Assembly: GCA_910588185.1 (NCBI GenBank)
Contig: CAJUQR010000001.1
Coordinates: 62,001 to 126,000, forward strand
Length of the DNA: 64,000 nucleotides
Source: an uncultured Peptostreptococcaceae bacterium
GTDB lineage: Bacteria; Bacillota; Clostridia; Peptostreptococcales; Anaerovoracaceae
Direction: 5' to 3'
Position 1 is the stretch's first letter. Each line of letters opens with the position of its first letter. The notes below the pieces were generated by a model that was given only the letters and a program-made list of their open reading frames with translations, was not told the origin of the DNA and made no database searches. Position numbers and translations under genes: made by a program. This document shows positions 49,596 to 59,700 of this stretch, one piece after another.

Positions 49596-51659
49596 TTATT
49601 TATTAATTTTTTCTACAAGGCTGTCAGGCAGCTTTTCGAAGTGGTCCATCTGCATTACGTATACGCCGCGTCCCTGAGTCTTAGATCTAAGGTCTGTTGC
49701 ATATCCGAACATCTCTGATAACGGTACCATACCTCTTACTGCTACTGCGCCAAGGTTCATGTCTGAACCTTCTATTCTTCCTCTTCTTGAAGAAATATCT
49801 CCTATTACATCACCCATATATTCTTCAGGTACTGTAACTTCAACCTTGAATATAGGTTCAAGAAGAACAGGATTAGCTTTCTTAACTGCTTCTCTAAATG
49901 CCATTGAAGCAGCGATTTTGAATGCCATTTCTGATGAGTCGACTTCATGATATGAACCATCATAAAGTTCTACGCCTACATCTACTACCTGATATCCGGC
50001 AATAGGACCATTCTGCATAGCCTCTTTTATACCTTCTTCAATCTTAGGAATATATTCTTTAGGAATAGCTCCTCCTACGATAGCATTCTTAAATTCAAAT
50101 CCTTCACCAGGGTTTCTAGGATAAAGTCTGATTTTAACGTGACCATACTGACCGCGTCCGCCTGATTGCTTAGCATATTTATGATCAACATCAGCATTGG
50201 TAGTAACAGTTTCTTTATAAGAAACTTGTGGCTTACCTACGTTAGCCTCCACCTTAAATTCACGAAGTAATCTATCTACGATAATTTCAAGGTGAAGTTC
50301 TCCCATACCTGCGATGATTGTCTGTCCTGTTTCTTCATTAGTGTAAGTTTTGAAAGTCGGGTCTTCTTCAGCAAGTTTTGCAAGAGCTATACCCATCTTT
50401 TCCTGACCTGCTTTAGTCTTAGGTTCGATAGCTATTTCGATTACAGGATCAGGGAATTCCATTGACTCCAAGATAATTTCTTTCTTTTCGTCACAAAGAG
50501 TATCTCCTGTAGTTGTATCCTTAAGACCTACTGCTGCAGCAATATCTCCGGAATAAACTTCCTGAATCTCTTCTCTCTTATTAGCATGCATTTGAAGAAT
50601 TCTTCCGATTCTTTCCTTCTTGCCTTTAGTTGAGTTATATACATAAGAACCAGACTGTAATGTTCCTGAATAAACTCTGAAGAATGCAAGTTTTCCTACA
50701 AATGGGTCAGCCATAATCTTAAATGCTAAGGCTGCAAAAGGTCCTTTATCATCTGAAGGTCTCTCTTCTTCTGTTTCTGTTCCAGGCACAACACCCTTGA
50801 TTGGAGGAATATCCAATGGTGACGGCATATAGTCAAGAACTGCATCCAGCATCATCTGTACACCCTTGTTTCTGTATGCGCTTCCACATAACATTGGAAC
50901 CATTCTTCCTGCTATGGTTTCTTTTCTTATAACTTTCTTGATTTCTTCAACGGTCAGCTCTTCGCCTTCGAGGAATTTCATCATCAGCTCTTCATCAGTC
51001 TCTGCAACTGATTCTACAAGCTTCTCCCTCCATTCCTGAGCGACATCAGCCATATCAGCAGGAATTTCAGTAATATCAAATTCCTTACCTAACTCGTCTT
51101 TATAAATCTCTGCCTTCATTTCTACTAAGTCAATAATTCCTACGAAACTATCTTCAGCACCAATAGGCAGTTGAACAGGTACTGCATTTGCTTTAAGTCT
51201 GTCTTTAACCATGCCGACAACCCTAAAGAAATCTGCACCCATGATGTCCATTTTATTTACAAAGATCATTCTTGGTACACCGTATTTTTCGGCTTGTCTC
51301 CAAACAGTCTCGGACTGTGGTTCTACGCCGCCCTTTGCACATAATACTGTTACTGCACCATCAAGAACTCTAAGAGATCTTTCTACTTCAACAGTAAAGT
51401 CTACGTGACCCGGAGTATCGATTATATTGATTCTTGTATCCTTCCATTGTGCTGTAGTAGCAGCAGAGGTTATAGTAATACCACGTTCTTGTTCCTGCTC
51501 CATCCAGTCCATCGTTGCTGCACCTTCATGAGTTTCACCAAGTTTATGAGTTCTGCCTGTATAAAACAGAATTCTTTCTGTTGTTGTGGTCTTGCCCGCA
51601 TCAATGTGGGCCATAATACCAATATTTCTTGTCTTTTCCAACGGAAAACTTCTTGGCAT
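49596..51659 (-). CDS. fusA: Elongation factor G
   Basis: Translocation GTPase, 687 residues with five domains. G1 AHIDAGKTT at 17-25, DTPGHVDFT near 81-89, and NKMDIMGADFFR (G4) near 135-146. Length agrees with EF-G rather than EF-4 or TetM. A 96-bp spacer separates it from rpsG. Confidence 0.99.
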   Translation of the reverse strand: MPRSFPLEKTRNIGIMAHIDAGKTTTTERILFYTGRTHKLGETHEGAATMDWMEQEQERGITITSAATTAQWKDTRINIIDTPGHVDFTVEVERSLRVLDGAVTVLCAKGGVEPQSETVWRQAEKYGVPRMIFVNKMDIMGADFFRVVGMVKDRLKANAVPVQLPIGAEDSFVGIIDLVEMKAEIYKDELGKEFDITEIPADMADVAQEWREKLVESVAETDEELMMKFLEGEELTVEEIKKVIRKETIAGRMVPMLCGSAYRNKGVQMMLDAVLDYMPSPLDIPPIKGVVPGTETEEERPSDDKGPFAALAFKIMADPFVGKLAFFRVYSGTLQSGSYVYNSTKGKKERIGRILQMHANKREEIQEVYSGDIAAAVGLKDTTTGDTLCDEKKEIILESMEFPDPVIEIAIEPKTKAGQEKMGIALAKLAEEDPTFKTYTNEETGQTIIAGMGELHLEIIVDRLLREFKVEANVGKPQVSYKETVTTNADVDHKYAKQSGGRGQYGHVKIRLYPRNPGEGFEFKNAIVGGAIPKEYIPKIEEGIKEAMQNGPIAGYQVVDVGVELYDGSYHEVDSSEMAFKIAASMAFREAVKKANPVLLEPIFKVEVTVPEEYMGDVIGDISSRRGRIEGSDMNLGAVAVRGMVPLSEMFGYATDLRSKTQGRGVYVMQMDHFEKLPDSLVEKINK

Positions 51660-51755
51660 CTTATATCCTCCCTTCTACGTTTTTTAATATTTTTATCCGC
51701 TTCATAAAACGCCAGAAAATTCTTTCAAGCGCCAAAGGCAATTTTAACAAGCCTC

Positions 51756-52226
51756 TTACCAGCGGAAATGTGCAAACGCTCTGTTAGCGTCAGCCATCTT
51801 ATGAGTATCTTCCTTCTTCTTTACGGAAGCACCAGTGTTATTTGCTGCATCCATAAGCTCCTTGGCAAGTCTTTCTGCCATGGTTCTTTCGCCTCTTGCT
51901 CTTGTGTACTTTGTAAGCCATCTTAAACCTAAAGTCTGTCTTCTCTCAGGTCTTACTTCCACAGGAACCTGATAGTTTGCACCACCGATTCTCTTTGCTT
52001 TTACTTCCAATACAGGCATTATATTATTCAATGCCTTTTCAAATACTTCCAGAGGTTCTTCGCCTGTCTGTTCTTTTATAGTATCAAAAGCATTGTATAC
52101 GATAGCCTGGGCTGTACCCTTTTTGCCATCAAGCATAATGCTGTTGATTAATTTAGCTACAGCAACGCTGCCGTAAACCGGATCTGGAAGTACGTCTCTT
52201 TTTGGTATATTACCTTTTCTTGACAC
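51756..52226 (-). CDS. rpsG: 30S ribosomal protein S7
   Basis: Nucleates assembly of the 30S head; 156 residues. Signature region DPVYGSVAVAKLINSIMLDG (16-35), and the C-terminal KKEDTHKMADANRAFAHFRW. In E. coli S7 binds the rpsL-rpsG spacer to repress translation; here the spacer is unusually long and structured. Confidence 0.98.
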   Translation of the reverse strand: MSRKGNIPKRDVLPDPVYGSVAVAKLINSIMLDGKKGTAQAIVYNAFDTIKEQTGEEPLEVFEKALNNIMPVLEVKAKRIGGANYQVPVEVRPERRQTLGLRWLTKYTRARGERTMAERLAKELMDAANNTGASVKKKEDTHKMADANRAFAHFRW

Positions 52227-52473
52227 TTCTTTTACCTCCTCGCTTATCGCTTTGATTCTGTCTTATCTAGTACAAAGCGATACTGCACTTTAATTTTTTA
52301 GTTTGTACATTCTCTTCACCCTTATCTTAAAAGAAAAGGATTACTCTGGGGATTTTAATCAATCCTCCAGCCTGCTAACGGGGTAATCGGCTTGCTTTGA
52401 CAGCTGCCGTGAGCTCTTCTCTATATTCTAAAAAAGAATACTCTACCCTTATAACTATAATTCTTTAGAAAAC
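52227..52473 (-). promoter_or_regulatory. Long structured spacer between rpsL and rpsG
   Basis: 247 nt where many genomes have a few dozen. A perfect 10-bp stem, TATCGCTTTG (52245-52254) with CAAAGCGATA (52273-52282), ends 5 nt from the AGGAGG site of rpsG (52240-52235). Further upstream on the minus strand are GGATT..AATCC repeats. A ribosomal-protein binding site is plausible by analogy with E. coli S7. Confidence 0.5.
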
Positions 52474-52890
52474 CTATTTTTTCTTAGGTCTCTTTGCACC
52501 GTACTTTGAACGAGCCTGCAGTCTGTTTGCAACGCCAGCTGTGTCGAGAGTTCCTCTGATGATATGATATCTTACACCTGGAAGGTCTTTTACTCTTCCG
52601 CCTCTGATAAGTACAACACTGTGTTCTTGCAGGTTGTGACCGATACCAGGGATGTAAGCAGTTACTTCAATACCATTAGTCAAACGTACTCTGGCAACCT
52701 TTCTCAAAGCTGAGTTAGGCTTCTTAGGAGTAACAGTTTTTACAGATGTGCATACGCCTCTCTTCTGAGGTGAATTAGTATCTGTAGCTACTCTTCTAAG
52801 TGAGTTCATGCCTTTGTTCAGCGCAGGAGCTGTTGACTTCTTAACAGCGCTTGTTCTACCTTCACGTACTAATTGATTGATAGTAGGCAT
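52474..52890 (-). CDS. rpsL: 30S ribosomal protein S12
   Basis: Decoding-centre protein, 138 residues, beginning MPTINQLVREGRTS. The ATG at 52890 has AAGGAG 8 nt upstream; a longer frame to 52914 runs through that site. The streptomycin-related loop TPKKPNSALRK carries the wild-type lysine, and the second loop GGRVKDLPGVRYH is normal. Confidence 0.98.
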   Translation of the reverse strand: MPTINQLVREGRTSAVKKSTAPALNKGMNSLRRVATDTNSPQKRGVCTSVKTVTPKKPNSALRKVARVRLTNGIEVTAYIPGIGHNLQEHSVVLIRGGRVKDLPGVRYHIIRGTLDTAGVANRLQARSKYGAKRPKKK

Positions 52891-52940
52891 TCTTTTTCTC
52901 CTTTCTTTCAACATTTAAATAATCTATTTCAAGCAGAACC

Positions 52941-52964
52941 GGTCCGGACATGTAAATCCGGACC
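52941..52964. repeat. Hairpin in the rpsL leader
   Basis: GGTCCGGA (52941-52948) pairs with TCCGGACC (52957-52964). It falls between the promoter and rpsL. No T-run follows on the minus strand, so it looks like a leader stem rather than a terminator. Confidence 0.6.
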
Positions 52965-52988
52965 TAATTTTGCTCAAAACCAAACGAT

Positions 52989-53018
52989 ATTTTATCATAA
53001 AATCTTGCTTAATGTCAA
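52989..53018 (-). promoter_or_regulatory. Promoter of the rpsL-rpsG-fusA-tuf operon
   Basis: Minus strand TTGACA (53018-53013), 18-bp spacer, TAAAAT (52994-52989) with TG one base upstream (extended -10). The -35 is 7 bp from the rpoC stop codon. Confidence 0.7.
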
Positions 53019-53024
53019 GGAAAT

Positions 53025-56000
53025 CTAGTCTAATTCTATGATTTGCGGTGTCTCAGGAACATCAGCATTAAGCAATGCATTTACAGTTGCTTCATAGCTT
53101 GCTTCTTCAGGATAAAGGGTTTCCTCAGGAGCTTCCATGGACTCCATTTCTTTTTGACGTTCATAGCTTTCCATGATTTCGGCATTAACACCATAATCAA
53201 GGTCAATATTTTTATATCTCTTCATACCTGTTCCTGCAGGAATGAGCTTACCTATCATGATATTTTCTTTAAGGCCAACCAGCTTATCATTCTTGCCCTT
53301 AATTGCTGCATCAGTAAGAACTCTGGTAGTTTCTTGGAATGATGCCGCTGAAAGGAATGAATTGGTTGCCAGTGATGCCTTAGTTATACCAAGCAGAATT
53401 CTATTAGCAGTACAAGGGTTTCCTCCATCTGCAACAGCAGCAGCATTGGCTTCCTCTATCTCATACTTTCCATACAGACCTCCCGGAAGCAACTCTGTAT
53501 CTCCTGCATCTTCAATTTTATATTTTGAAAGCATCTGGCTTACAATAACTTCGATATGTTTATCGTTGATATCTACACCCTGCTGTTTATAAACTCTCTG
53601 TACTTCCTTGAGCAAGTACTGATATACGCCCTCTACTCCATTAAGTCTAAGAATATCATGTGGATTTAACGGACCGCGGGTTATCTGTCCTCCTGCAAAT
53701 ACTTTATCGCCTTCTTTGACGTTAAGTCTTGCACCGTAAGGAATTACATAAGTTCTGTCTTCCTCTTTGCCACGGACTCTAACCTCTGTCTTATTATCTT
53801 TACGTCCTTCGATAGAAATAACTTCTCCATCTGCTTCGCAAATTTCAGCAATACCTTTTGGTTTTCTTGCCTCGAAAAGTTCTTCTACTCTAGGAAGACC
53901 TTGTGTAATATCTCCTCCGGCTACACCACCTGTATGGAATGTTCTCATAGTAAGCTGAGTACCTGGTTCTCCTATGGACTGAGCCGCAGTTATACCAACA
54001 GCCTCGCCTATATTGACTTCTTCTCCTGTTGCCAGGTTTCTTCCATAACACTTAGCACAGATTCCTGTTCTTGAGTGACATGTCATTACAGAACGTATAG
54101 CAACCTTTTGTATACCGCTGTTTTCAATTCTCTCAGCAGCTGCTTCAAGTATCTCTTCGTTCTGTTCAACAATTACTTCTCCTGTATTAGGATCAGCTAT
54201 ATCAACAAGTGCAGTTCTTCCTACTATTCTCTGCTTTAATGGTTCTATTACTTCCTTGCCGTCTGTAAATGCTCTTACTTCTACACCCTCGTCAGTTCCG
54301 CAGTCATATTCTCTTACAATTACACTGTGCGAAACATCTACAAGTCTTCTTGTCAAATAACCTGAGTCAGCTGTACGAAGAGCTGTGTCGGCAAGACCCT
54401 TTCTGGCACCGTTTGAAGAAATAAAGTATTCAAGTACAGAAAGACCTTCACGGAAGTTAGCCTTAATAGGAATTTCTACAGTCTTACCTGTAGCATTTGC
54501 CATCAGACCACGCATACCGCCTACCTGTCTTATCTGATTTTTACTACCTCTGGCACCGGAATTAGCCATTATATATAAGTTATTGAGAGTTCCAAGAGAA
54601 TCCATCAGAGCATCAGCCACATCATCTGTCGCCTTGTTCCAAATCTCGATAATCTTTTCGTATCTTTCCTGCTTGGACATGAGACCCATACGATAAGCCT
54701 TTTCGTATTTATCTACATCGGTCTCTGCCTGGGCAATTATGCTTTCCTTTGCTTCAGGAATTTCCATATCGCTTACACTTATAGTCACAGCAGCCTTTGT
54801 GGAATATTTGTATCCCATGGACTTAATGTAATCAAGCATTATTACTGTGCCTGTATTTCCGTGCTTACGATAACACTTGTCGATAATAACTCCAAGTTTC
54901 TTTTTATCGCATAAGAAATCAACTTCAAGGCTATATGGATCAACCTCTCTATCTATGAATCCCAAATCTTGAGGAATTCCCTGGTTGAATATAAAGCGTC
55001 CTACGGTAGACTCTACCAGTTTGCCCGAATCCTGGTCGTTTTTATACATTCTTACTTTAACTTTTGCATGAATGCCTACAACACCGGTCTGATAAGCCAT
55101 AAGCATTTCATCTAAGTTTGTAAATACTTTGCCGTCTCCTTTTTCAGCGTAGGTATTTCTTTCTTCTACGCCAGGATGAGTCAAGTAATAACTTCCCAGA
55201 ATCATATCCTGTGTAGGAGTTGTAATAGGTGAACCATCCTTAGGTGCAAGTATGTTGTTTATTGATAACATCAAGAATCTTGCCTCTGACTGTGCTTCTA
55301 CAGAAAGAGGTACATGAACCGCCATCTGGTCACCGTCAAAGTCGGCATTAAATGCTGTACATACCAGCGGATGCAGCTTAATAGCTTTACCTTCCACAAG
55401 TACAGGCTCAAATGCCTGAATACCAAGTCTGTGAAGTGTAGGCGCACGGTTAAGCATTACCGGATGCTCCTTAATAACTCCTTCAAGCACATCCCAAACT
55501 TCAGGTCTTACTTTTTCAACCATTCTTTTTGCGCTCTTGATATTATGAGCGTATCCCTGTTCAACCAACTCCTTCATTATGAAAGGTTTGAACAATTCAA
55601 GAGCCATTTTTTTAGGAAGTCCGCACTGATAGAACTTCAGTTCAGGACCTACAACAATTACAGAACGTCCTGAATAGTCAACACGCTTTCCGAGCAAGTT
55701 CTGTCTGAATCTTCCCTGTTTACCTTTCAGCATATCTGACAAAGATTTTAAAGGTCTTGAACCAGGACCTGTAACAGCTCTTCCTCTTCTGCCGTTATCA
55801 ATAAGCGAGTCAACAGCTTCCTGAAGCATTCTCTTTTCGTTTCTTACGATTATGTCAGGAGCTCCGAGCTCTAACAGCCTGTTAAGTCTGTTATTTCTGT
55901 TAATTACTCTTCTGTATAAGTCATTTAAGTCGGAAGTCGCAAATCTTCCTCCATCCAGCTGCACCATAGGTCTGATGTCAGGTGGTATTACAGGAATTAC

Positions 56001-56705
56001 ATCCATAATCATCCACTCAGGTCTATTACCTGAATGTCTTAAAGCTTCAATTACTTCCAGCCTTCTGACAATTCTGATTTTCTTCTGACCACTGGCAGTC
56101 TTTAATTTTTCTCTTAAATCCTCTGAAAGCTCATCCAAATTAATGTCTTGCAAGAGTGTTTTTACGGCTTCTGCACCCATTGCAGCCTTAAATCTGTCGC
56201 CGTATTCTTCTTTTTTCTCTCTGTACTGTTGTTCAGTAAGAATTTCTTTGTATCCCAAATCGCTATCGCCGGGATCTGTTACTATATATGAAGCAAAGTA
56301 TAATACTTTTTCCAAATTTCTAGGTGTTATATCAAGACAAAGTCCCATTCTTGACGGAATACCTTTGAAATACCAAATGTGTGAAACAGGAGCCGCAAGT
56401 TTAATGTGGCCCATTCTTTCTCTTCTTACCTTTGCTTTGGTAACTTCAACACCACAGCGATCACAGACTATACCCTTATATCTGATTCTCTTATACTTTC
56501 CGCAATGACATTCCCAGTCCTTCATAGGTCCGAAAATCTTTTCACAGAAAAGACCATCTCTTTCAGGCTTGAGTGTTCTGTAATTTATAGTCTCAGGCTT
56601 AGTTACTTCTCCGTGAGACCATTCCAGAATCTTTTCAGGTGACGCAAGGCTGATCTGTATGGATTCAAAATTGTTTAATTCATAATCGTTATTATTGTTA
56701 TTCAA
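53025..56705 (-). CDS. rpoC: RNA polymerase beta' subunit
   Basis: 1226 residues. Zinc site 1 uses C66, C68, C81 and C84; the catalytic Mg motif NADFDGDQ lies near 454-461; a second zinc site (CDCG..-type cysteines, in YDCGTDEG and CHSRTGICAKCYG) is present in the C-terminal part. The trigger-loop region SIGEPGTQLTMRTFHTGG follows. The acidic C-terminal tail is short. Lies 22 bp after rpoB. Confidence 0.99.
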   Translation of the reverse strand: MNNNNNDYELNNFESIQISLASPEKILEWSHGEVTKPETINYRTLKPERDGLFCEKIFGPMKDWECHCGKYKRIRYKGIVCDRCGVEVTKAKVRRERMGHIKLAAPVSHIWYFKGIPSRMGLCLDITPRNLEKVLYFASYIVTDPGDSDLGYKEILTEQQYREKKEEYGDRFKAAMGAEAVKTLLQDINLDELSEDLREKLKTASGQKKIRIVRRLEVIEALRHSGNRPEWMIMDVIPVIPPDIRPMVQLDGGRFATSDLNDLYRRVINRNNRLNRLLELGAPDIIVRNEKRMLQEAVDSLIDNGRRGRAVTGPGSRPLKSLSDMLKGKQGRFRQNLLGKRVDYSGRSVIVVGPELKFYQCGLPKKMALELFKPFIMKELVEQGYAHNIKSAKRMVEKVRPEVWDVLEGVIKEHPVMLNRAPTLHRLGIQAFEPVLVEGKAIKLHPLVCTAFNADFDGDQMAVHVPLSVEAQSEARFLMLSINNILAPKDGSPITTPTQDMILGSYYLTHPGVEERNTYAEKGDGKVFTNLDEMLMAYQTGVVGIHAKVKVRMYKNDQDSGKLVESTVGRFIFNQGIPQDLGFIDREVDPYSLEVDFLCDKKKLGVIIDKCYRKHGNTGTVIMLDYIKSMGYKYSTKAAVTISVSDMEIPEAKESIIAQAETDVDKYEKAYRMGLMSKQERYEKIIEIWNKATDDVADALMDSLGTLNNLYIMANSGARGSKNQIRQVGGMRGLMANATGKTVEIPIKANFREGLSVLEYFISSNGARKGLADTALRTADSGYLTRRLVDVSHSVIVREYDCGTDEGVEVRAFTDGKEVIEPLKQRIVGRTALVDIADPNTGEVIVEQNEEILEAAAERIENSGIQKVAIRSVMTCHSRTGICAKCYGRNLATGEEVNIGEAVGITAAQSIGEPGTQLTMRTFHTGGVAGGDITQGLPRVEELFEARKPKGIAEICEADGEVISIEGRKDNKTEVRVRGKEEDRTYVIPYGARLNVKEGDKVFAGGQITRGPLNPHDILRLNGVEGVYQYLLKEVQRVYKQQGVDINDKHIEVIVSQMLSKYKIEDAGDTELLPGGLYGKYEIEEANAAAVADGGNPCTANRILLGITKASLATNSFLSAASFQETTRVLTDAAIKGKNDKLVGLKENIMIGKLIPAGTGMKRYKNIDLDYGVNAEIMESYERQKEMESMEAPEETLYPEEASYEATVNALLNADVPETPQIIELD

Positions 56706-56727
56706 GGAGTCCCTCCCCTTTCTTCAA

Positions 56728-59700
56728 TTACTCATCTTTGAAATCTTCTTCAAAATCTGCGTCTGAATCATCTTCCCCTTCAAACGCATCTGTTCCTTCT
56801 TCTCCATCTACGGATTCTTCTGTGAAGCCCTCATTGAAAATCTTCTTATCATTTTCAAGCTCTGCTTCAATATCCATTATTCCTTCGATGTTAGGAAGAT
56901 CATCATCGTATTCCGATGCTTCTTTGATTTGAATTTCTTCATCATCCTCTGAAAGCACTTTTACGTCAAGGCCAAGTGCCTGCATTTCTTTGATCAATAC
57001 CTTAAATGATTCCGGTATACCCGGTGTCGGAATATTTTCTCCTTTGACGATTGCTTCGTAAGTTTTAACTCTTCCTACTATATCGTCAGATTTAACGGTA
57101 AGGATTTCCTGAAGGGTATATGCTGCACCATAAGCTTCAAGTGCCCATACTTCCATTTCTCCGAAACGCTGTCCGCCGAATTGAGCTTTTCCGCCCAGTG
57201 GCTGCTGCGTTACCATGGAATAAGGACCTGTACTTCTGGCATGAATCTTATCATCTACCAGATGGTGGAGCTTAAGCATATACATATATCCTACAGTTAC
57301 AGGATTATCAAACAACTCTCCTGTTCTTCCGTCACGAAGCTGTAATTTACCTGTCTTGGGATAGCCGCATTCATCAAGAAGATTGATAATATCTTTTTCA
57401 GTTGCCCCGTCAAATACAGGAGTAGAAATATACCAACCTTTCTTCTTTGCAGCAAGGCCTAAATGAACCTCAAGTACCTGTCCTACGTTCATTCGGGAAG
57501 GTACGCCAAGAGGATTAAGCATTACCTGAAGCGGCTGACCGTTTTCTAAGAACGGCATATCTTCTTCCGGCAGAATTCTTGAAATAACACCCTTGTTACC
57601 ATGACGTCCTGCCATCTTGTCTCCGACATTTATCTTTCTCTTAGTCGCTATATAGCATCTAACTAATTTATTAACTCCAGGAGGCAGCTCATCGCCGTTT
57701 TCTCTTGAGAAAATCTTTACGTCTACGACGATTCCTGTCTCACCGTGAGGAACTCTCAATGAAGTATCTCTTACTTCTCTGGCTTTCTCGCCAAAGATAG
57801 CTCTAAGAAGTCTTTCCTCTGCTGTCAGCTCTGTCTCTCCCTTAGGAGTGACTTTTCCAACCAGTATGTCTGATGAATCTACTTCTGCACCTATACGGAT
57901 GATACCTTCTTCATCTAGATCTTTAAGTGCATCTTCACCGACATTAGGAATATCTCTGGTGATTTCTTCAGCTCCGAGTTTAGTATCTCTTGCTTCTGCT
58001 TCATACTCTTCTATATGAAGAGAGGTCAGAACATCTTCCATGAGAAGTCTTTCGTTGAGGATTATGGCATCCTCATAGTTATATCCTTCCCATGTCATAA
58101 ATCCAATCAAAAGGTTCTTTCCAAGAGCAATTTCACCTAAATCCGTTGACGGACCATCTGCAATTACTTCTCCCTCTTCAATATGCTCACCATGACTTAC
58201 TATAGGTCTTTGGTTAATACATGTTCCCTGATTGGACCTCTTAAACTTGAGAAGCGGATAGACATCTGTCTGATTATTATCGTCTCTTCTTATTACAATA
58301 CTGTCTGCATCTACAAATTCTACAGTTCCGCTTGCTTTAGCAAGAATAACAACACCTGAATCTCTTGCTGCTTTATATTCCATACCTGTACCAACCATTG
58401 GTGCTTCAGTCACCAAAAGAGGTACTGCCTGACGCTGCATGTTAGAACCCATTAAGGCACGGTTAGCATCGTCATTTTCGAGGAACGGAATCATAGCTGT
58501 CGCTACTGAAACTACCTGTTTAGGTGATACGTCCATGTAGTCAATCTGGTCTCTAGGCATCAGCGCTATTTCTCCGTGTTCACCTCTTGATGCAACCTTG
58601 GTATTTATAAAATGACCTTCACTATCTAAAGGTTCATTTGCCTGAGCAACAACCATCAGCTCTTCCTCGTCCGCAGTCAAATAGTGAATCTCATCAGTTA
58701 CTCTGTGTGTAGCCTTATCAACTACTCTATATGGAGTCTCTATAAATCCGTATTGATTGATGATTCCATAGGTCGTTAAAGAACCTATCAAACCGATATT
58801 TGGTCCTTCAGGAGTCTCTATAGGACACATTCTTCCATAATGAGAATGATGTACGTCTCTTACTTCGAAACCTGCTCTTTCTCTTGAAAGTCCTCCCGGA
58901 CCAAGGGCTGAAAGTCTTCTTTTGTGAGTCAGTTCTGCCAGCGGATTATTTTGGTCCATAAACTGTGACAACTGTGAGCTTCCAAAGAATTCTTTAATAG
59001 CAGCTGTAACAGGCCTTATATTCATCAATGCCTGCGGAGTTGTCACATCTATATCCTGAATTGTCATTCTTTCTTTTACTACTCTTTCCATTCTGGCAAG
59101 ACCGATTCTGAACTGATTCTGTAAAAGCTCTCCCACAGATCTAAGTCTTCTGTTGCCTAAATGGTCTATATCGTCAATGGAGCCGATGCCATAGTTCAAG
59201 TTCAATATATAACTGATTGAAGCAATAATATCTTCTATTATTATGTGCTTAGGTGAAAGTTCATTTTTTCTGTCAACCAGCATTTCTTTTAATTCTTCTT
59301 CTGTACTACATGCATCTAAGATTTCTCTGAGCACAGGATAAAATACCTTGTCTTGTACCTTTAATTCTGTAACGTCAAAGTCTACATAACCTGCAATATC
59401 AACAAAGTTATTTCCAATAATCTTAGTTACCTGGTCTTCTTTTTCTTTGTCTAAGCCATAAGCATAGACATATTCCACACCTGCATTCTCAATTTCAAAA
59501 GCCAGATCTCTGCTTATTTTCTGTCCCTTCTCTGCCATTATTTCGCCTGTAGAAGGATTAATTACATCATCAGCAACTGTAACTCCATTGATTCTGTTGG
59601 AAAGTCCCAGTTTCTTATTGTACTTATATCTTCCTACCTTGGCTAAATCATAACGCTTAGGATCAAAGAACAGAGAATTCAGCAAAGCACGAGCACTCTC

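Noticed and set aside
52290..52310. Six-codon frame (MYKLKN) in the rpsL-rpsG spacer after AAGGGTG
   Set aside because: Too short to judge; the sequence offers no regulatory logic for it.
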